DNA of 64,000 nucleotides, from the NCBI GenBank assembly GCA_016709495.1, contig JADJMS010000006.1, forward strand, positions 62,001 through 126,000. The letters are read 5' to 3'. Source of the stretch: Candidatus Dechloromonas phosphorivorans. Lineage in GTDB: Bacteria; Pseudomonadota; Gammaproteobacteria; Burkholderiales; Rhodocyclaceae. Of this stretch, positions 38,618-49,306 are shown one piece after another. The position numbers were made by a program, and so were the translations under genes. The notes below the pieces were generated by a model. That model saw only the letters and a list, made by a program, of their open reading frames with translations, searched no databases and was not told the DNA's origin. How positions within the stretch are numbered: position 1 is the first letter of the stretch; each line of letters begins with the position of its first letter.

Positions 38618-39654
38618 GGATGCGGCTTGAAAATTGCCCCGCTGATTACCCCGCGCAGTGTTTTATTCAAGGTGATCAACCAAAAACACCAGAGCAGCAG
38701 CCAGGCCGCAATCCCAATCGCCAGCGGCGAACTCCAGCCAAGCAATTTGGACAAACGCAGGCTTTCGGCAACCAATGCGCCAACCGGAAAGGTAAACCCC
38801 CACCATGAAAGCGCAAAGGGTAATTGCCCGGCAGCACGGGCAGCCAGCGTCAGCAGAATGGCCATGACCAACCACCAGACGCCAAAACCCCAAACCAGCA
38901 GCATCAACACCGTTGCGGCTTCACGGGCCGCGGGAAACGGCAATTGTTCGAGCAGATTCATCAGGCTGACCGGGATCACGCCAAGCGGTGCCAGATGAAT
39001 CCAGACTGTCGGCGTCAAAATCCCTTGTGCCGGTTTGTGCAGATACTTGCGCGACAAGGTCATGCCGAGCAGACCGATGTACATCATGCTGCCTGCGCCG
39101 AGGCCGATGGCGTTAACGGTCAGGGCAATTTCACGCATCGCCTCCGGCATCAGCGGCAAGAGCGGCGCACCCGCCAGTGGAATGACAACCAGACCGACCG
39201 CCGGAATAAAATTGGCCGGGGTAACGTGGTCGACCGTGACCTGTTCGCCGGTGAACATGAAGAAAAGCACGGCAAAGCTGAAGATAAAGTGCAACACAAC
39301 GCCCAGCCACCAGAACGTTAGCGCCACCTCGACACAAGACGTAAAAACCAGCCACTGCGCGGCAAGCACCAACAGGGCAATCGAAAAGGTCGGGTAAAAA
39401 TTGGCCTGAACCGGGTGCTTCATCGTCTGCAGGGCAGCTTCGCGAAAGCGCACCCATCGCGTCAGCCAGGGCACGGCAAGAATCAGGAACAAAACCGTAT
39501 TGAACCAGTGCAAGGCCTCGCCGACCAGCGTCAGCCACGGCCAGCGCTGCGCCAACGTGTGGGTGGTGAGCGCCAGCACACCGGTACCCATCACGGCAGC
39601 AAACCAGCCAGGGGCAAAAGCTCGGGAAATTTCACTGAATGAGGGATAAGCCAT
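38614..39654 (-). CDS. TDT/SLAC1-family transporter (TehA-like)
   Basis: 346 residues from ATG 39654, chosen because AAGGGG lies 5 bases upstream; the frame extends to 39681. Ten hydrophobic helices with the family start FAPGWFAAVMGTGVLAL and HFIFSFAVLFFMFTGEQ, plus WWGFTFPVGALVAESLRLSKL. Relatives export sulfite, transport dicarboxylates or conduct anions (SLAC1/TehA). Substrate unknown. Sulfite export would fit with the persulfide dioxygenase nearby, but that is only inference. Confidence 0.82.
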   Translation of the reverse strand: MAYPSFSEISRAFAPGWFAAVMGTGVLALTTHTLAQRWPWLTLVGEALHWFNTVLFLILAVPWLTRWVRFREAALQTMKHPVQANFYPTFSIALLVLAAQWLVFTSCVEVALTFWWLGVVLHFIFSFAVLFFMFTGEQVTVDHVTPANFIPAVGLVVIPLAGAPLLPLMPEAMREIALTVNAIGLGAGSMMYIGLLGMTLSRKYLHKPAQGILTPTVWIHLAPLGVIPVSLMNLLEQLPFPAAREAATVLMLLVWGFGVWWLVMAILLTLAARAAGQLPFALSWWGFTFPVGALVAESLRLSKLLGWSSPLAIGIAAWLLLWCFWLITLNKTLRGVISGAIFKPHP

Positions 39655-39769
39655 CACGGCCCCTTGTGCATAAGCAACCACTAATTTTAACCGATTTTGC
39701 TCCTGACAAATCTCACAAGAAGCTTGTCATTACGTCATCCTGCGAGGAGAATCGGACCAGGAGACAACT

Positions 39770-40615
39770 ATGCCTTTAGACATAACCCGTTTCATTTTTA
39801 CACTGATTTCCAGTCTGGTATTTTTTTGTCAGCCAGCCTCTGCTGATGGCTCCAGCGAACTCACCGTTGGCATCGTACCGCAGCAATCGGCCACAGCACT
39901 CGCCGCTGCCTGGATTCCCATGCTTTCCGAAGCAGCCAAACGCGCCGGGGTGAAGCTGGCCTTTCGCACGGCGGGGGACATCCCCACCTTCGAGCAACGA
40001 CTGAAAAACGGCGAATACGACATCGCCTACATGAATCCCTACCATTACACCGTCTTCAGCAAGGCGCCCGGTTACCGAGCCTTTGCCCGGGAGAAGGGTC
40101 GCAAGCTGGTCGGCATTGTTGTCGTCGCCAAAGACAGCCCGTTGCATGACCTTGCCGAACTGAATGGCAAAGCGGTTGTGTTCCCCGCTCCGGCAGCCTT
40201 TGCGGCCAGCATTTTGCCGCGCGCCGAGTTTGATCAAAAAAATATCCCGATTCAAGCCAAGTATGTGAATTCACACGATTCGGTCTATCGCGGCGTGGCG
40301 CAAGGTACTTTCGCGGCGGGTGGCGGCATCAAGCGGACGCTGGAAGCGCTTGACCCTGCCATTTCGAGCCGCCTGCGCATCCTGGCCAGCACCCCCGCCT
40401 ATGTACCTCATGCATTCGCCGCACACCCGCGAGTGGACAAAGCCTTACTCGACAAAGTAAGTGCCGCATTTTTCTCGCTGAATGGCGACGAGACAGGACG
40501 CCAACTGCTCGAACCGCTCAGTTTCAAGGGCATTGAGGCAGGCCAGGACAAGGACTGGGATGAAATCCGTCGCCTGAAAATCAATCTGCCCACCGGTCTA
40601 CCGAGCAACCCATGA
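39770..40615 (+). CDS. PhnD-like periplasmic phosphonate/phosphate-type binding protein
   Basis: 281 residues, signal peptide ending at PASA. Family motifs: LTVGIVPQQSATALAAAWIPML, YDIAYMNPYHYTVF, GKAVVFPAPAAFAASILPRAEF and SHDSVYRGVAQGTFAAGGGIKRTLE. An A/G-rich ribosome-binding site (GGAGACAAC) precedes the ATG. It overlaps the hybrid kinase at 40612 by 4 bases and no ABC transporter follows. Inference: it acts as the periplasmic ligand sensor for that kinase, as in other kinase-coupled binding proteins. Confidence 0.85.
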   Translation: MPLDITRFIFTLISSLVFFCQPASADGSSELTVGIVPQQSATALAAAWIPMLSEAAKRAGVKLAFRTAGDIPTFEQRLKNGEYDIAYMNPYHYTVFSKAPGYRAFAREKGRKLVGIVVVAKDSPLHDLAELNGKAVVFPAPAAFAASILPRAEFDQKNIPIQAKYVNSHDSVYRGVAQGTFAAGGGIKRTLEALDPAISSRLRILASTPAYVPHAFAAHPRVDKALLDKVSAAFFSLNGDETGRQLLEPLSFKGIEAGQDKDWDEIRRLKINLPTGLPSNP

Positions 40616-43003
40616 AATTTCGCACCAAGACCATTCTTGGCGTTGCCCTGATCGAAGGCATTCTGCTCGCCGTCCTCGGCGCCAGCCTGCTGGGCCAGAT
40701 GAAGGATTCGAACGAAGACGAAATCAACCGCCGGGCCAACGTCACCGCCCGCCTGCTCAGTGCCAGCGCCCGCGATGCGATGGTCGGCTACGACCTGGCA
40801 ACCATCGACAGCATTGCCAGCGATCTGATTGCAACCAGAGAAGTAACTTATATTCGTTTTCTCGACACCGCCCAGCGCACTATGGTCGAGCGTGGCGCGT
40901 TGCCGGTTGGCAAGTTTGTTGCGGATGAACGTATCGACACGGTTAGCGACGGGCGTTTCGACAAGGAGCTCGATGTCACCATTGCCGGGACCAGCTTTGG
41001 TCGCATCCAGTTTGGCATCGACGTCGCCCCGTTCCAGCAGATTCTGGCAAATACGCGGCAATGGACGATTTCAATCTCACTACTCGAAATGGCTCTGGTT
41101 GCATTTTTCTCGCTGTTTCTCGGCACCTACCTGACGCGCCAGCTGACGGCATTGCGTGATGCCAGCCTGGCCATTAGTGGCGGGCAGCGCGGTCACCGCC
41201 TGACCGTATCGGGAAATGACGAGTTGGCCTGAAACCGCCCAGGCCTTTAACGAAATGAGTGCCAAACTTGAAGAAAGCGAGTCAGCACGCACCCTGGAAA
41301 CCGAGAATCTGCGCATCCATGATGCCCGACTGCGCCGACAACTGGCGGCGCTGAAGGGGCTCAACGAAATTGTTGCGCAGACCGGGCTGGACCCCGAATC
41401 AACCCTGCGCCATGCATTGGAGATTGGCGCCAGGCATCTGCATTTTGAATTTGGCATCGTTAGCCGCATCACCGACGACACTTACCGCATCATTGTGCAA
41501 ACATCACCGCCGGATACGCTGGTCGACAATCAGGTTTTCCCACTCGGCAGAACCTATTGCAGCACCACTTTGGCACGCAACGATCTGCTGGCGATCACCG
41601 ATGCGGCCAATTCGGAATATGCCGGCCACCCGTGCTTCAAGGATTTCCAGCTCGCCGCCTATATCGGCATGCCGGTCTATGTTGACGGCAAAACGTTTGG
41701 CACCCTCAATTTTTCATCGCCCCGCGCGCGAAGCCGCGACTTTGACCCTTCCGACCTCGAATTTGTCCGCATGCTGGCGCGCTGGGCCGGCGCATTTATC
41801 GAACGCATGCAGGCAACACAAAAATTGCTCGCCAGCGAAATTTCCTTGCGCCAGGCCAAGGAAGCTGCCGAAGCAGCCACCGAGGTCAAGAGCCAGTTTC
41901 TGGCCAACATGAGCCACGAGATTCGCACCCCGATGAATGGCATCATCGGCATGACCGAACTGCTCCTCGACAGCCCGCTCGACACCAGCCAGCGCGACTT
42001 TGCCGAAACTATCCGTGATAGTGCCGGTGCCTTGCTACGCATCATCAATGACATTCTTGATTTCTCGAAGATTGAGGCGGGCCGCATTGAGCTTGAACTG
42101 ATTCCATTCTCGCCAAAACAACTTCTGCATGAGATCGACATGCTGCTCGGTTCACTCGCTAGTGGCAAAAACGTTCAACTGATCTGCAATCTGGCTGACA
42201 GCGTTCCTGCCACATTACTCGGTGACCCCGGCCGGCTGCGCCAGATTCTGCTTAACCTGACTGGAAATGCGATCAAATTCACCGAACGCGGCCAAGTCCA
42301 GCTAAGCCTTGCCAGTCGGTGGGAAGCGGATGACAGGCACCAACTCGACTTCACGCTTACCGATACGGGTATCGGCATGGCGGCTGTTACGGTCGACCAG
42401 CTTTTTGCCCCATTTTTTCAAGCCGACGCATCGACCACCCGGCGCTTTGGTGGTACTGGACTAGGCCTCTCAATCAGCGCCCAACTCGTCGACTTGATGG
42501 GCGGCAAGATCAATGTTGAATCGACAGAAGGCATCGGCACCACATTCCTTTTCTCGCTTCTGCTGCCAGTTGTCGCCGAACCGGCCGAAACCGTGCTGGA
42601 AAACACCCCGCCACCAGCCCCCTTGCACAACTTGCGCGTCCTGCTCGCCGAAGACAATGCCACCAACCAGAAAGTCGCCACCTTGATGCTGCGCAAACTC
42701 GGCTGCAGTGTGGTCGTTGCCGGCAATGGCGAACAGGCACTCGCCGCTTTGGCCGAACAGATATTCGACGTCGTGCTGATGGATTGTCAGATGCCGGTGA
42801 TGGACGGATTTGCCGCAACACAAGTGATCCGCAATGATCGTTCAAAGCGCTTTAATCCGCGCATTCCGATCATCGCCATGACCGCCAACGCCATGCCGGG
42901 TGATCGCGAAACCTGTATCAACGCCGGCATGAACGACTACATTCCCAAACCGATCAGCCAAGCCTATCTGCTCGCCACCCTCAGTCGCTGGCAAGCGGAA
43001 TAG
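40612..43003 (+). CDS. Hybrid sensor kinase HAMP-GAF-HisKA-HATPase-REC, frameshift
   Basis: Frames 40612-41232 and 41216-43003 form one protein of about 797 residues; removing the extra T near 41230 gives NDELAETAQAFNEMS, the HAMP end. Order: helix 6-26, periplasmic loop, helix about 150-170, HAMP, GAF (about 260-410), HisKA (FLANMSHEIRTPMNGIIGMTELLL), HATPase (NLTGNAIKFTERG, GGTGLGLSISAQL) and receiver (DVVLMDCQMPVMDG). It overlaps the PhnD-like gene by 4 bases, suggesting the binding protein docks on this sensor. No partner regulator is next to it. Confidence 0.88.
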
Positions 43004-43084
43004 TCGGAGCCAACCGAACGATGGCTTATATGCTTTAATGAAGTCAGACGCCCAAGAGCGCCACTTGATGGAGACAAGGTTCGA

Positions 43085-46000
43085 ATGACCCAGAAGCAGA
43101 AAATTCTGCTCGCTTTCATTTTGCCAGCGCTTACCGCACTGGCTGCTGTTTGGCTGTTCGTCCAACGCTCTCATCAAGAACTGGCAATCGAACGCTGGTC
43201 GAATGAACATCGGCCACTGGTCCGCATCATCGCGCAAAGCATGCAGGAAAGAATGGCCGATGCCAGCGATCTGCTCACCTTCACCAGCCACCTTGCCGAA
43301 TTCTCATCACTTTCTGACATCGACCGTATCCAGCGGACGCTCAATGGCATACCGCCCGAACTCGAACCCGGCAAAAGAAAAGCGCTGGACGCCCTTCTGG
43401 CAGCTGACCGCAGTTTTTCTGTAATTTTTATCCTGCTGCCAAATGGCGACCATTATCTGTCGCACCCCTATTCGATCCAGCAGTCACTGAAAAAATACAA
43501 CCTGGCCGACCGCCCTTATTTCCAGGAAGCAACGCGCAGCAAAAAAACCGCCATCTCCGACAGCATTCAGGGTGCAGACGGCATGCCAGCCGTCGTCATC
43601 GATACGCCTTTGCTCAACCAGTCTGGTGAAATTTACGCTCATTTCGGTGGCGTACTCTATCTCAGACATGTTTCGTATCTGCTTAGCCACAACAATATTG
43701 CCCCGTTCGATTACGGCATGCTGGTCGACCGCAAAGGCATGCTGATCGGCCACAGCGACACCAACCTGATCGGCGGCCCGCATGAATTGAGCGAAGCCAG
43801 TCACCCACTGCTCAGCCGATCACCGACCGCCAAGCTGGATGCCGTATTCGGCCAATGGCAGGATGAACAAGGAGTTGCCTGGTTAGGCTTTGTGCACCGT
43901 CTTGATTCAGGCTGGCAATTCATCCTCGCCCGCCGCCTTGATTCAGTCCTCGCTGAAGCCGCCCCGGCCATTCGTCAGACCACACTGTTGGTTGCACTGA
44001 TCCTGCTGATCACCAGCGGCATCGGCCTCGGGCTGGTCATGCGTTTCCTGCAGCGCTGGGAAGCTGCCGACGATCAACTGCATCAGGCCCGCGATGATCT
44101 CGAACGTCGCGTCAATGAACGTACGGCACAGCTTTCCGAGAGTCAGGCGCGACTGCAAAAATCTCACGATTTCTACCTCACCGTACTTGAGCGTTTTCCG
44201 GCGCTGATCTGGCGTGCCGGGCTAGATACCAAGTGCAACTACTTCAACAGCACCTGGCTCGAATTCACTGGCCGCAGCCTTGAACAGGAGAATGGCGATG
44301 GCTGGGCCGAAGGCGTTCACCCGGACGACCTGCAGGCCTGCGTTACGACCTATCAGGATAGCTTCAAGGCACGCCAGCCTTTTGCAATGGAGTATCGCCT
44401 GCGCCGGCATGACGGTGAATATCGCTGGCTGCTCGACATGGGCCGTCCATTTATCAATCAGGAAGGCGAGTTTGCCGGATACCTGGGTACATGTTTTGAT
44501 GTTACCGAGCGCCATGAAGCGGCCGAGCAGCTTGGTCTGGTGGCCAGCGTCTTTACCTACGCCCGTGAAGGCATCACCATCACCAACCCGGAAGGCAAAA
44601 TTGTCGATGTCAATCAGGCATTTTGTGAAATTACCGGCTACCAACGCGAGGAAGTAATCGGAAAAAACCCTTCCTTGCTCAAGTCCGAGCATCAAAGCCC
44701 CGAGTTTTACACCGCCATGTGGGCCGAACTGATTGCTGTCGGCCACTGGCATGGTGAAATCTGGAACCGCAAGAAAAACGGCGAGCTATATGCCGAACTA
44801 CTGACCATTTCCGCCGTGCGCAATGAAGCCGGCAAAACCCGACATTACGTCGGAATTTTTGCCGATATCACGATGCAAAAAGAACACGAACGCCGGCTGG
44901 AAAAACTGGCTCACTTCGACCCGCTTACCGAACTACCCAACCGCACCCTGCTCAATGACCGTCTTTACATGTCGATTGCACTGGCCAGTCGCAACAAGAC
45001 CATGCTCGCCGTTTGCATGCTCGACCTCGACGGTTTCAAAACGGTAAATGACCATTACGGCCACGCCGCCGGCGACCTCCTGCTGATCGAATTCTCTCGC
45101 CGCGCCCAGGCCATCTTGCGCGACACCGATACCTTATCGCGCCTCGGCGGCGACGAGTTTGTCATTTTGCTCAACGACCTCGACACTCTCGAACAAGGAC
45201 TGGAAGTGATTCGCCGCGTGCTCGATGCGGCCAACCATCGCTACGAAATCGAAGGTGATGCAGTCACCGTCTCGGCCAGCGTCGGCATCACGGTTTTCCC
45301 GGATGATGGTGTCGAACCGGAACTGCTGATCCGTCACGCCGATCAGGCGATGTACATCGCCAAGCAGACCGGGCGCAATCGATACTTCCTTTTCGACCCG
45401 ATGAAGGATGAAGCTGCCCGCGCCGAACTCTCAGCTCTGCAACGACTGGAAAGCGCGCTCAGCGCCGGTGAATTTGAACTGCACTACCAACCCAAGGTAG
45501 ACATGCCGCGCGGTCTGGTGACTGGCGCCGAAGCCCTGATCCGCTGGCGCCACCCGCAGCGTGGTCTGGTATATCCGGGCGATTTTTTGCCAATCACCGA
45601 AAATAATGATTTCGCCATCATCCTCGGCGAATGGGTGATCAGTGAGGCAATTCGCCAGGCGGATGCCTGGCATCACCAGGGCCTTGCCCTGTCGATCAGC
45701 ATCAACATTGCCGCCCGCCACCTCTCGCTATCCGACTTTACGCCCCGACTGGCACTGATGCTGAGCCGGCATCCAACGCTGCCGCACGGGCGGATCGAAC
45801 TTGAAATTCTCGAAACTGCCGCGCTTTCCGACACCGCGCACGTCTCGCAAGTCATCGAAGCCTGTCGCGAACTGGGCGTTTCCTTCGCCCTTGACGATTT
45901 TGGCACCGGTTACTCCTCCCTGCTCTACCTCAAGCATTTACCCGCCACTACCCTGAAAATTGATCAATCCTTCGTCCGTGACATGCAGGTTGATGCAGAG

Positions 46001-46225
46001 GATCTGGCTATCGTCAAAGGCGTCATCGGCCTCGCCCAAGCCTTCAATCGCTCGGTGATCGCCGAGGGCGTCGAAAGCATCGGGCTTGGTGATGCATTGC
46101 TCGACCTGGGTTGTTCACACGCGCAGGGCTACGGGATTGCCCGTGCCATGCCGCCGGCTGAGTTCCGGCAATGGTTGGACAACTGGCGCGCACCTGCCAG
46201 CTGGCAGGTCAATCGGCTACACTAG
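43085..46225 (+). CDS. Membrane dCache-PAS-PAS-GGDEF-EAL c-di-GMP protein
   Basis: 1046 residues, unbroken. Helices at about 8-26 and 298-320 bracket a periplasmic double Cache domain. Then a coiled segment, two PAS domains (WLEFTGRSLEQ and ITGYQREEVIGKNPSLLKS), GGDEF with RLGGDEF and upstream RDTD I-site, and EAL with GAEALIRWRHP, LEILETAAL, DDFGTGYSS and EGVES. Both catalytic motifs look intact. The ribosome-binding site GGAGACAAGG is 6 bases before the ATG. It ends 5 bases before the acyltransferase gene, so the two may be co-transcribed. Confidence 0.92.
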   Translation: MTQKQKILLAFILPALTALAAVWLFVQRSHQELAIERWSNEHRPLVRIIAQSMQERMADASDLLTFTSHLAEFSSLSDIDRIQRTLNGIPPELEPGKRKALDALLAADRSFSVIFILLPNGDHYLSHPYSIQQSLKKYNLADRPYFQEATRSKKTAISDSIQGADGMPAVVIDTPLLNQSGEIYAHFGGVLYLRHVSYLLSHNNIAPFDYGMLVDRKGMLIGHSDTNLIGGPHELSEASHPLLSRSPTAKLDAVFGQWQDEQGVAWLGFVHRLDSGWQFILARRLDSVLAEAAPAIRQTTLLVALILLITSGIGLGLVMRFLQRWEAADDQLHQARDDLERRVNERTAQLSESQARLQKSHDFYLTVLERFPALIWRAGLDTKCNYFNSTWLEFTGRSLEQENGDGWAEGVHPDDLQACVTTYQDSFKARQPFAMEYRLRRHDGEYRWLLDMGRPFINQEGEFAGYLGTCFDVTERHEAAEQLGLVASVFTYAREGITITNPEGKIVDVNQAFCEITGYQREEVIGKNPSLLKSEHQSPEFYTAMWAELIAVGHWHGEIWNRKKNGELYAELLTISAVRNEAGKTRHYVGIFADITMQKEHERRLEKLAHFDPLTELPNRTLLNDRLYMSIALASRNKTMLAVCMLDLDGFKTVNDHYGHAAGDLLLIEFSRRAQAILRDTDTLSRLGGDEFVILLNDLDTLEQGLEVIRRVLDAANHRYEIEGDAVTVSASVGITVFPDDGVEPELLIRHADQAMYIAKQTGRNRYFLFDPMKDEAARAELSALQRLESALSAGEFELHYQPKVDMPRGLVTGAEALIRWRHPQRGLVYPGDFLPITENNDFAIILGEWVISEAIRQADAWHHQGLALSISINIAARHLSLSDFTPRLALMLSRHPTLPHGRIELEILETAALSDTAHVSQVIEACRELGVSFALDDFGTGYSSLLYLKHLPATTLKIDQSFVRDMQVDAEDLAIVKGVIGLAQAFNRSVIAEGVESIGLGDALLDLGCSHAQGYGIARAMPPAEFRQWLDNWRAPASWQVNRLH

Positions 46226-46230
46226 GGGGT

Positions 46231-46788
46231 ATGCTAAAACATATCTCGCGCACCCTTTTGCGCCTGCTCGGCTGGAAATTACTGGAACCAGCCAAACGCC
46301 CGGACAAAGCAGTGGTCATTGCCTACCCGCACACCTCCAACTGGGATTTTCTCTACACCATGCTCGGCAAGAATACGCTTGGCCTCGGCGCCCACTGGGT
46401 GGCCAAGGACACGCTGTTCCGCTGGCCCATGGGCGCGATCATGCGGGCGATGGGTGGCATTCCGGTCAACCGCCGTGAACGCACCGGTTTTGTCGAACAA
46501 ATGGCGGCTGAATTTGCTACCCGTCAGCACTTCATGCTGGCCGTCGCACCGGAAGGCACGCGCAGCCTGACACCTGGCTGGAAAACCGGCTTCTACCGCA
46601 TTGCACTCGCTGCCAAAGTACCGGTTGCGTTGGCCTGCATCGATTACGCCAAGCGCGAAGTTGGCGTGCTTTGTTATCTCGATTTGTCTGGTGACATGGC
46701 AAACGATATCGCCCGTATTGCCGAAATTTACGCTGGCCGACAGGGCTACCGCCCGGAACTCGCTTCGCCGATCCGCTGGATCAGCTAA
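46231..46788 (+). CDS. PlsC-like acyltransferase
   Basis: 185 residues from ATG 46231, with GGGGG just upstream. Acyltransferase motifs: H-x4-D in YPHTSNWDFLY, GGIPVNRRERTG, and the APEGTRS block. Short relative to PlsC (about 245). Family members acylate lysophospholipids or other glycerol/polyol acceptors at the inner membrane. Substrate not determined. Confidence 0.83.
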   Translation: MLKHISRTLLRLLGWKLLEPAKRPDKAVVIAYPHTSNWDFLYTMLGKNTLGLGAHWVAKDTLFRWPMGAIMRAMGGIPVNRRERTGFVEQMAAEFATRQHFMLAVAPEGTRSLTPGWKTGFYRIALAAKVPVALACIDYAKREVGVLCYLDLSGDMANDIARIAEIYAGRQGYRPELASPIRWIS

Positions 46789-46794
46789 GGCCGT

Positions 46795-47010
46795 TTACTC
46801 GGCAACCAGTTCAACCACTTCGCCACCAAAACCAACCTGCTGCCCGGGTCGCATTTTTGCGCGTTTTCGCGTGTCGACCGCACCATCCACCCGCACCCGG
46901 CCCTCGGCAATGGCGGCGTGCGCCGAACCGCCTGAGTCACACAAACCGGTGGCCTTGAGCAATTGGTCAAGCTGAATGTATTCACCGCGAATGGCAAAGG
47001 TAATGGACAT
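46795..47010 (-). CDS. S4-like RNA-binding protein (YbcJ/RlbA-like)
   Basis: 71 residues forming a single S4-like domain: IQLDQLLKATGLCDSGGSAHAAIAEGRVRVDGAVDTRKRAKMRPGQ contains the GG-x-A and V-x-V-DG signature of the S4_2 family. YbcJ-type proteins bind RNA, probably in ribosome biogenesis. Convergent with the acyltransferase gene. Confidence 0.85.
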   Translation of the reverse strand: MSITFAIRGEYIQLDQLLKATGLCDSGGSAHAAIAEGRVRVDGAVDTRKRAKMRPGQQVGFGGEVVELVAE

Positions 47011-47024
47011 GAAGTTCTTTCTTT

Positions 47025-47636
47025 TTATTGCGGTAGCAGCAGGCGGAAAACCGCGCCACCTTCGTTGTTGAGTTCAATTCGGCCCGTCCGTCCGGCATTG
47101 CGGTGCAGCGCGGCAACCCGCTGGGCGAGATAAAGACCGAGACCTGTGCCGTCACGACTGACGGGCTGCATGTTTTGCTGCTCACCAAGCTGTTCAGGTG
47201 GAAAACCTGCGCCATCATCGGCAATACTGAATTCCAGCCATTCGTTACGGTCAACGGCAGAAATGACGATATTTTTTTGCGCGAAGCGTAGCGCGTTATA
47301 CAACGCATTGAGCAAGACCATACGGACCAGATTTTCGTCATAAAACCAGAGTTGCGGCGCGCCCGACCAATCCGCACTGATCGTCAGTGTCGTTTGCTTA
47401 CCGATATCGAGCGCTAGCTCATTGACCAGATCCGCCGGCACCCGCGCATCAATTTCGGCCCCGAGACTCTCTTTTTCAGCCTTGTAATAGGCCAGCAGGC
47501 GGGTTAGCGAAGCGCTTGATTCGAGAATGCCACGCAAGGTTTCTGCATCACCATTCGCCTCCGCCCGCGTCGCCACCAAGGCCAGGCGATTTTTGGCGTC
47601 GTGTATGGTAAAGGCCGCGAGATCTGCAAAATCCAT
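47025..47636 (-). CDS. Small histidine-kinase-like ATPase
   Basis: 203 residues. A short HisKA-like helix with TIHDAKNRLALVATRAEA (candidate phospho-His in IHDAKN) and a HATPase domain: LLNALYNALRFA (N box), ADDGAGFPPEQ (G1) and GTGLGLYLAQRVAALH (G2). No sensor or membrane part, so a cytoplasmic kinase. Its ATG overlaps the TGA of the receiver-TPR gene (TGATG), giving strict coupling; the two are a two-component pair. Confidence 0.85.
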   Translation of the reverse strand: MDFADLAAFTIHDAKNRLALVATRAEANGDAETLRGILESSASLTRLLAYYKAEKESLGAEIDARVPADLVNELALDIGKQTTLTISADWSGAPQLWFYDENLVRMVLLNALYNALRFAQKNIVISAVDRNEWLEFSIADDGAGFPPEQLGEQQNMQPVSRDGTGLGLYLAQRVAALHRNAGRTGRIELNNEGGAVFRLLLPQ

Positions 47637-49258
47637 CAGGTTTTCCCGGCGGCGTATTTGCTGCGAATACGCCCCATCAGTTCAGTAATTTCTGCCAGCT
47701 TTGGATGCTTTGGATTTTGCGTCTGGGCGCTTTGCTGGAACTGCTGCGCCATACGGATTTTGGCTGGGTCGAGGCCATTGGTATAGACATCAAACAACAG
47801 CGCAAACGAAGCGTTGGTCACAATCTGCACATTGCCAGGTAAACGGTTGGCAGCTTCAACCAGCATTTCGGCAGCGGCCGTCAATTGTCCGGCCCGTGCA
47901 CGGCGTACCGCTTCGTTGTTGAGTTGAATAATCTCGCGCTTGCTCTCTGCTACCAGTTGCTCAGCCCGTTCAGCGAGGCCGTTATCGCGCAGCACTGCCG
48001 AAACTTTTCCGTGCAGCCCGGTGGCATCCGGCGAGCTCTGCACCAGTTTTTTCAGAATATTTTCACCTTCATCCTGCTTGCCGGTTGCCAGACAGGCTTT
48101 GGCGACCGCCAGTGCAATTTCTTGCGGCAGATTGCTGACACCGCCCTGCATGGCCCGCGTCAAGGCCTGAGCCGCCTGCTCCGGGCGCCCGGCCTTTTGT
48201 TGGGCAACGGCTTCAACCGCAGACAACAAGGGATTGTTGGCATCCTCCTTGAAGCTGGTACGTGCCTCTTCAAGCAACTGCACCGCCTTGCCCGGCTCGC
48301 CCATTTCAGTCAGCGCATTACCTAAACGAGCAAAATCACTGGTATCACGCAGCGGTGAATTGCGCGTTTTTTTGACCACCTGATTCAGTGCCTGCTCAAC
48401 GCGGGAGTAGTCACCAGTTTCTTCAGCAACACTGGCAATCGCCCGATGGCGTGCCAGCGAATTCGGAGAAATCTCACAAGCGCTATCGAGCACTGCCAGC
48501 GCTTCATCATGATCACCCGACTCCTGGTGCATGCGACCGAGCAGGTCATAAGCCGCCATCATTTTCGGCGAATCGATAATCAGCGATTGCAGCGTATTTT
48601 TACCGCCAGTCATATCGCCGCTTAGATGCAGGGCTCGAGCCAAACCCAGTTGCGCCCAGGGCATCGGGCGCATGGCAATCATCTGCTGGTAAAACTCGAC
48701 CGCATTTTCGGTCCGGCCAGCCATGATCAAGGCATTGCCCTTGATGCGCATGGCGTCGACCAAATGACGATCCTTGGCGGCGATGATTTCTTCGCAAGCA
48801 GCAATGACTTCCGGCCAGTTGCCCTTGTCCTGCATGGCATCTGCCTTGGCCAGCCGTTTTTTCTTTTCGACCAGCCGTTCGATACGGCTTTTCAGTGCAT
48901 CAGCGGTGAACGGCTTGAGCAAGTAATCATCCGGTAGGCATTCAGCCGCCGTCACCACGTTGTCGTAACCTTTTTCAGCCGTCACCATGACGAAAACCGT
49001 GCTGCGACCAATGATCCGCCGATTGCGCAGATATTCGAGAAACTGCTGCCCGTCAGTACCGCCCGAGAGGTAAAAATCACAAAGAATGACGTCAAAACGG
49101 TTCTGCTTGCACAACTCAAGCGCATCCTTGACGTTGCCGCTGACCGAAACTTTCTCGCAACCCAGTGAGGCCAGCTGGCTGCGCAGGGAACTGCGCATCT
49201 CGGGCAAGTCATCGAGAATCAGAACACTGGTGTTACTGTAAGGACTAACAATCGCCAT
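47636..49258 (-). CDS. Receiver-TPR response regulator
   Basis: 540 residues. N-terminal receiver: VLILDDLPEMRSS, phosphoacceptor in VILCDFYLSGGTDG, MVTAEKG and LLKPF. The rest (about 130-540) is a series of TPR repeats such as AYDLLGRMHQESGDHDEALAVLDSACEISP. The output is thus protein-protein interaction, not DNA binding. It resembles PilZ/CheY-TPR proteins found with stress or motility systems. It lies 36 bases downstream of the old lutC stop relic (49295), so before the element inserted it was adjacent to lutC. Confidence 0.88.
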   Translation of the reverse strand: MAIVSPYSNTSVLILDDLPEMRSSLRSQLASLGCEKVSVSGNVKDALELCKQNRFDVILCDFYLSGGTDGQQFLEYLRNRRIIGRSTVFVMVTAEKGYDNVVTAAECLPDDYLLKPFTADALKSRIERLVEKKKRLAKADAMQDKGNWPEVIAACEEIIAAKDRHLVDAMRIKGNALIMAGRTENAVEFYQQMIAMRPMPWAQLGLARALHLSGDMTGGKNTLQSLIIDSPKMMAAYDLLGRMHQESGDHDEALAVLDSACEISPNSLARHRAIASVAEETGDYSRVEQALNQVVKKTRNSPLRDTSDFARLGNALTEMGEPGKAVQLLEEARTSFKEDANNPLLSAVEAVAQQKAGRPEQAAQALTRAMQGGVSNLPQEIALAVAKACLATGKQDEGENILKKLVQSSPDATGLHGKVSAVLRDNGLAERAEQLVAESKREIIQLNNEAVRRARAGQLTAAAEMLVEAANRLPGNVQIVTNASFALLFDVYTNGLDPAKIRMAQQFQQSAQTQNPKHPKLAEITELMGRIRSKYAAGKT

Positions 49259-49306
49259 ATCTTGTTTTCTTGCGTAAATGCCCGCCGCTAGTGGCTAGAC
49301 ATCCTT

